Origin: Lysobacteraceae bacterium
Lineage (GTDB): Bacteria; Pseudomonadota; Gammaproteobacteria; DSM-19610
NCBI GenBank assembly: GCA_020201295.1
Contig: JAIVHA010000169.1
Coordinates: forward strand, 1-6,981
DNA length: 6,981 nt
Reading direction: 5' to 3'
Every line of letters starts with the position of its first letter. Position 1 is the first letter of the stretch. The notes beneath the pieces are model-generated. The model worked only from the letters and a program-made list of their open reading frames with translations. It was not told where the DNA came from and did not search any database. The translations under genes were made by a program, and so were the position numbers. Shown in pieces: positions 5,556 to 6,981 of this stretch.

Positions 5556-6458
5556 TCATTCCCCTGGCCCCAGTTCGTTCAGCCGCGGCCCGAACAACAA
5601 CGCGCGTGGATCCTCTTCCAGGCGCTCACTCAGGCGCTGGAAACCGGCGGTGAGCTGGCGCATCTCCACCAGCAGGGCATCCACCTCGGGCAGGGTACGT
5701 CCACCCAGCACCTGCAGGCTGTCGCTGCCGGCGCGCACCTGGGCCTGCACATCCTGGCTGGCGATGCGCACATCCTCCGCCAGCGCCTCCAGACTGGCAA
5801 GCGTGGAATCCACGCGCTGCAGCACCGCCGGCAACTGTTCACCGGCGGCGGCGAAGGATTCAATGCCCGCCCCCAGCGCCGGGCGCCGCTCCGCCAGGGT
5901 GGCCGTGAGGAGTTCGACATGCTCGACGATCTGCTCCAGTCGATCGCGGGTATCGGAGTTCAGCAGTCCGCTCAGGTCGCGGGCCGCCCGATTCAGGTTC
6001 TCCATCAGTTCCGTCGTCGCGGCGTCGAGTCGCGTCATGAGCGAAGGTCCCGCCTGGATCACGGGATAGCGTTCACCGGGAGCCGCCTGGAGCTCCGGGG
6101 ATTCACGGCTGCCACCACTGAGATCGATGGAGGCGATGCCCGTGACCCCCTGGAAGCTCAGGGTAGCGACCGTATCCTCCTTGATGGGCACACTGGCATC
6201 GATATCCAGGGTCAGGCGTACCCGTTCGGGGTGCTCCGGGTCCAGGCCCATGTCGCGCACCCGCCCGATCTGTACCCCGCGATACTTCACCGGTGCATCC
6301 AGGAACAGGCCGGATACGGAATCGCTCATGTAGACCCGGTAGCCGCGGGTTTCATAGCCCATTTGCCCAAAGGCCAGCCACAGGCTCAGCGCCACCGCCG
6401 CACTGCCCAGCAGCAGCACGAAGATTCCGACGATGACGTAATGTACTCGTGGTTCCAT
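5556..6458 (-). CDS. MlaD/MCE-family lipid-transport protein
   Basis: A 300-residue MCE protein. A short cytosolic start (MEPRVHY) precedes one membrane helix (about 8-30). The MCE domain follows at about 38-117, with family features GYRVYMSDSVSGLFLDAPVKYRGV read across 39-62, IGRVRDMGLDP (64-74) and GVTGIASIDLSGG (104-116). Residues 140-290 are a long, mostly helical, Ala/Leu-rich segment likely to form coiled coils, as in periplasm-spanning MCE hexamers. This build (one MCE domain, long tail, PqiC-like lipoprotein partner) fits the MlaE-MlaF-MlaD-ABC_trans_aux operon type more than E. coli mlaFEDCB. The ring should accept lipids from or deliver them to an MlaFE-like ABC transporter. The Shine-Dalgarno before ATG 6458 is weak. 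The ATPase gene ends about 200 bases upstream, across two repeats. Confidence 0.9.
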   Translation of the reverse strand: MEPRVHYVIVGIFVLLLGSAAVALSLWLAFGQMGYETRGYRVYMSDSVSGLFLDAPVKYRGVQIGRVRDMGLDPEHPERVRLTLDIDASVPIKEDTVATLSFQGVTGIASIDLSGGSRESPELQAAPGERYPVIQAGPSLMTRLDAATTELMENLNRAARDLSGLLNSDTRDRLEQIVEHVELLTATLAERRPALGAGIESFAAAGEQLPAVLQRVDSTLASLEALAEDVRIASQDVQAQVRAGSDSLQVLGGRTLPEVDALLVEMRQLTAGFQRLSERLEEDPRALLFGPRLNELGPGE

Positions 6459-6491
6459 GTTCAGCTCGAATCACCAGATGACCAGCGAGCT

Positions 6492-6587
6492 GGCCGATAC
6501 CCTGTGTCGGGACCGTCGGCCGCATGGACGCGGCCGTCGAGCGTACAGGGATGTATTCACAGCGAGTCCCGAAACAGGGTATCGCCA
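6492..6587. repeat. MITE/REP-like element with 18-bp terminal inverted repeats
   Basis: Outer arms at 6496-6513 (GATACCCTGTGTCGGGAC) and 6566-6583 are inverted copies with one mismatch; the pairing extends to TGGC/GCCA outside if one base is bulged. Inside is a GC-rich hairpin, 6514-6523 with 6530-6539, ten pairs with one mismatch around ATGGAC. A segment follows containing TACAGGGATGTATTCACAG (6544-6562), which I recall as a frequent gammaproteobacterial intergenic repeat. There is no coding potential of its own. It lies between the ATPase and MCE genes of one operon. Confidence 0.7.
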
Positions 6588-6594
6588 TGACCGT

Positions 6595-6652
6595 TCCCTC
6601 ACCCCATCCCTCTCCCAGAGGGAGAGGGGGAGGCAGAGCGCGCTACGCGCGA
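6595..6652. repeat. GC-rich hairpin repeat (CCCTCTCCC / GGGAGAGGG)
   Basis: CCCTCTCCC (6608-6616) and GGGAGAGGG (6620-6628) form a perfect 9-bp stem with loop AGA, preceded by CCCTCACCCCAT. It belongs to the common CCCTCACCCC...CTCTCCC repeat type seen in many bacterial genomes (recognised from memory). A smaller stem follows, GCGCG (6638-6642) with CGCGC (6646-6650). It sits just downstream of the ATPase stop. Without a T run it is not a classical intrinsic terminator, but it could stabilise or attenuate the transcript. Confidence 0.65.
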
Positions 6653-6660
6653 TTTTCACG

Positions 6661-6981
6661 CTATCTGGCACCAGTCGGATGCGCGGCCCGGCCCCGCGCG
6701 CCCTCGAAATAGGCCCGCACTGCGGGATGATCGACTTCCTCCAGCTCCGCCATGGGCGCAACGGCCACCACCCGCCCCTCGCCCAGCACCGCCACCCGGT
6801 CCGCGACCTGCCAGAGCAAGTCCAGGTCATGGGTGACCATGACCAGCGTCAGTCCCAGCCATTGCTTCAGGTCCAGGATGAGTTCGTCGAAGGCACCCGC
6901 GCTGACCGGGTCCAGGCCCGAGGTGGGCTCGTCGAGAAACAGCAACTGCGGATCCAGGGCCATGGCACGCGCCAGCGCGGC
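6661..6981 (-). CDS. MlaF-like ABC transporter ATPase (N-terminal part outside window)
   Basis: The last 106 residues of an ABC ATPase whose start is beyond the right edge. The visible part opens with AALARAMALDPQ, the stretch just after the LSGGQ-type signature. It continues with Walker B and catalytic Glu (LLFLDEP), the D-loop (SGLDP), and the H-loop His in VMVTHDLDLLWQVADR. The ending HPAVRAYFEGARGRAA is typical of MlaF-type subunits linked to MCE/PqiC-like operons. It should power lipid movement by an MlaE-like permease, expected upstream outside the window. The reading frame is open to the edge; an internal Met (codon at 6963) is not the start because the signature-flanking ALARA precedes it. 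The final six residues (HPTGAR) and the stop lie close to the repeat boundary. Confidence 0.9.
   Translation of the reverse strand, partial: AALARAMALDPQLLFLDEPTSGLDPVSAGAFDELILDLKQWLGLTLVMVTHDLDLLWQVADRVAVLGEGRVVAVAPMAELEEVDHPAVRAYFEGARGRAAHPTGAR

Noticed and set aside
6352..6588. A 78-codon minus-strand open frame starting inside the 6492-6587 repeat
   Set aside because: It overlaps the MCE start in another frame and its sequence is dictated by the inverted repeat; not a supported gene.
5919..6590. A 223-codon plus-strand open frame
   Set aside because: It lies antisense to the MCE gene and runs into the repeats; there is no Shine-Dalgarno or domain.

Overview
The window looks like chromosomal DNA of a GC-rich gammaproteobacterium. 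NhaP2 and YajD are close to the Enterobacteria proteins over long stretches. The codon bias, the REP-like intergenic repeats and a LexA of non-E. coli type suggest a purple-sulfur or sulfur-oxidising type lineage (Chromatiales or a relative). That placement is inference; no marker gene fixes the taxon.

Left part (1-1337, minus strand): a compact operon read right to left. It holds a YajD-like HNH protein, a MarC-family membrane protein whose start overlaps the yajD stop by one base (TGATG), and a CDGSH iron-sulfur protein that runs off the left edge. A 102-base divergent promoter region (1338-1439) with an 11-bp-arm palindrome separates this operon from nhaP2.

Middle (1440-4878, plus strand): a complete K+/H+ antiporter NhaP2 (CvrA), then lexA, then a TauD/TfdA-type Fe(II)/2-oxoglutarate oxygenase. 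The lexA upstream region carries a GTTC-N7-GTTC direct repeat, the LexA box of Alphaproteobacteria, over a plausible -35 element. The LexA recognition helix also looks more like the alphaproteobacterial type than the E. coli type. The oxygenase has its own upstream region with a near-consensus FNR/Anr box, placed as in a class II activated promoter.

Right part (4900-6981, minus strand): an MCE-type lipid-transport operon, read right to left. It holds the C-terminal part of an MlaF-like ATPase (the permease is presumably off the right edge), an MlaD/MCE protein with one membrane anchor and a long helical tail, and a PqiC/YmbA-like outer-membrane lipoprotein. Together they would move phospholipids between inner and outer membranes. 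The ATPase and MCE genes are separated by about 200 bases filled with two repeat elements. The 3' ends of the oxygenase and lipoprotein genes meet in a duplicated 25-bp REP-like unit that supplies the stop codons of both.

No RNA gene, CRISPR array, transposase or obviously new multi-gene system is visible. The strongest leads are regulatory (the FNR-type site before the oxygenase and the unusual LexA/operator pair) and the repeats built into gene ends and an operon.
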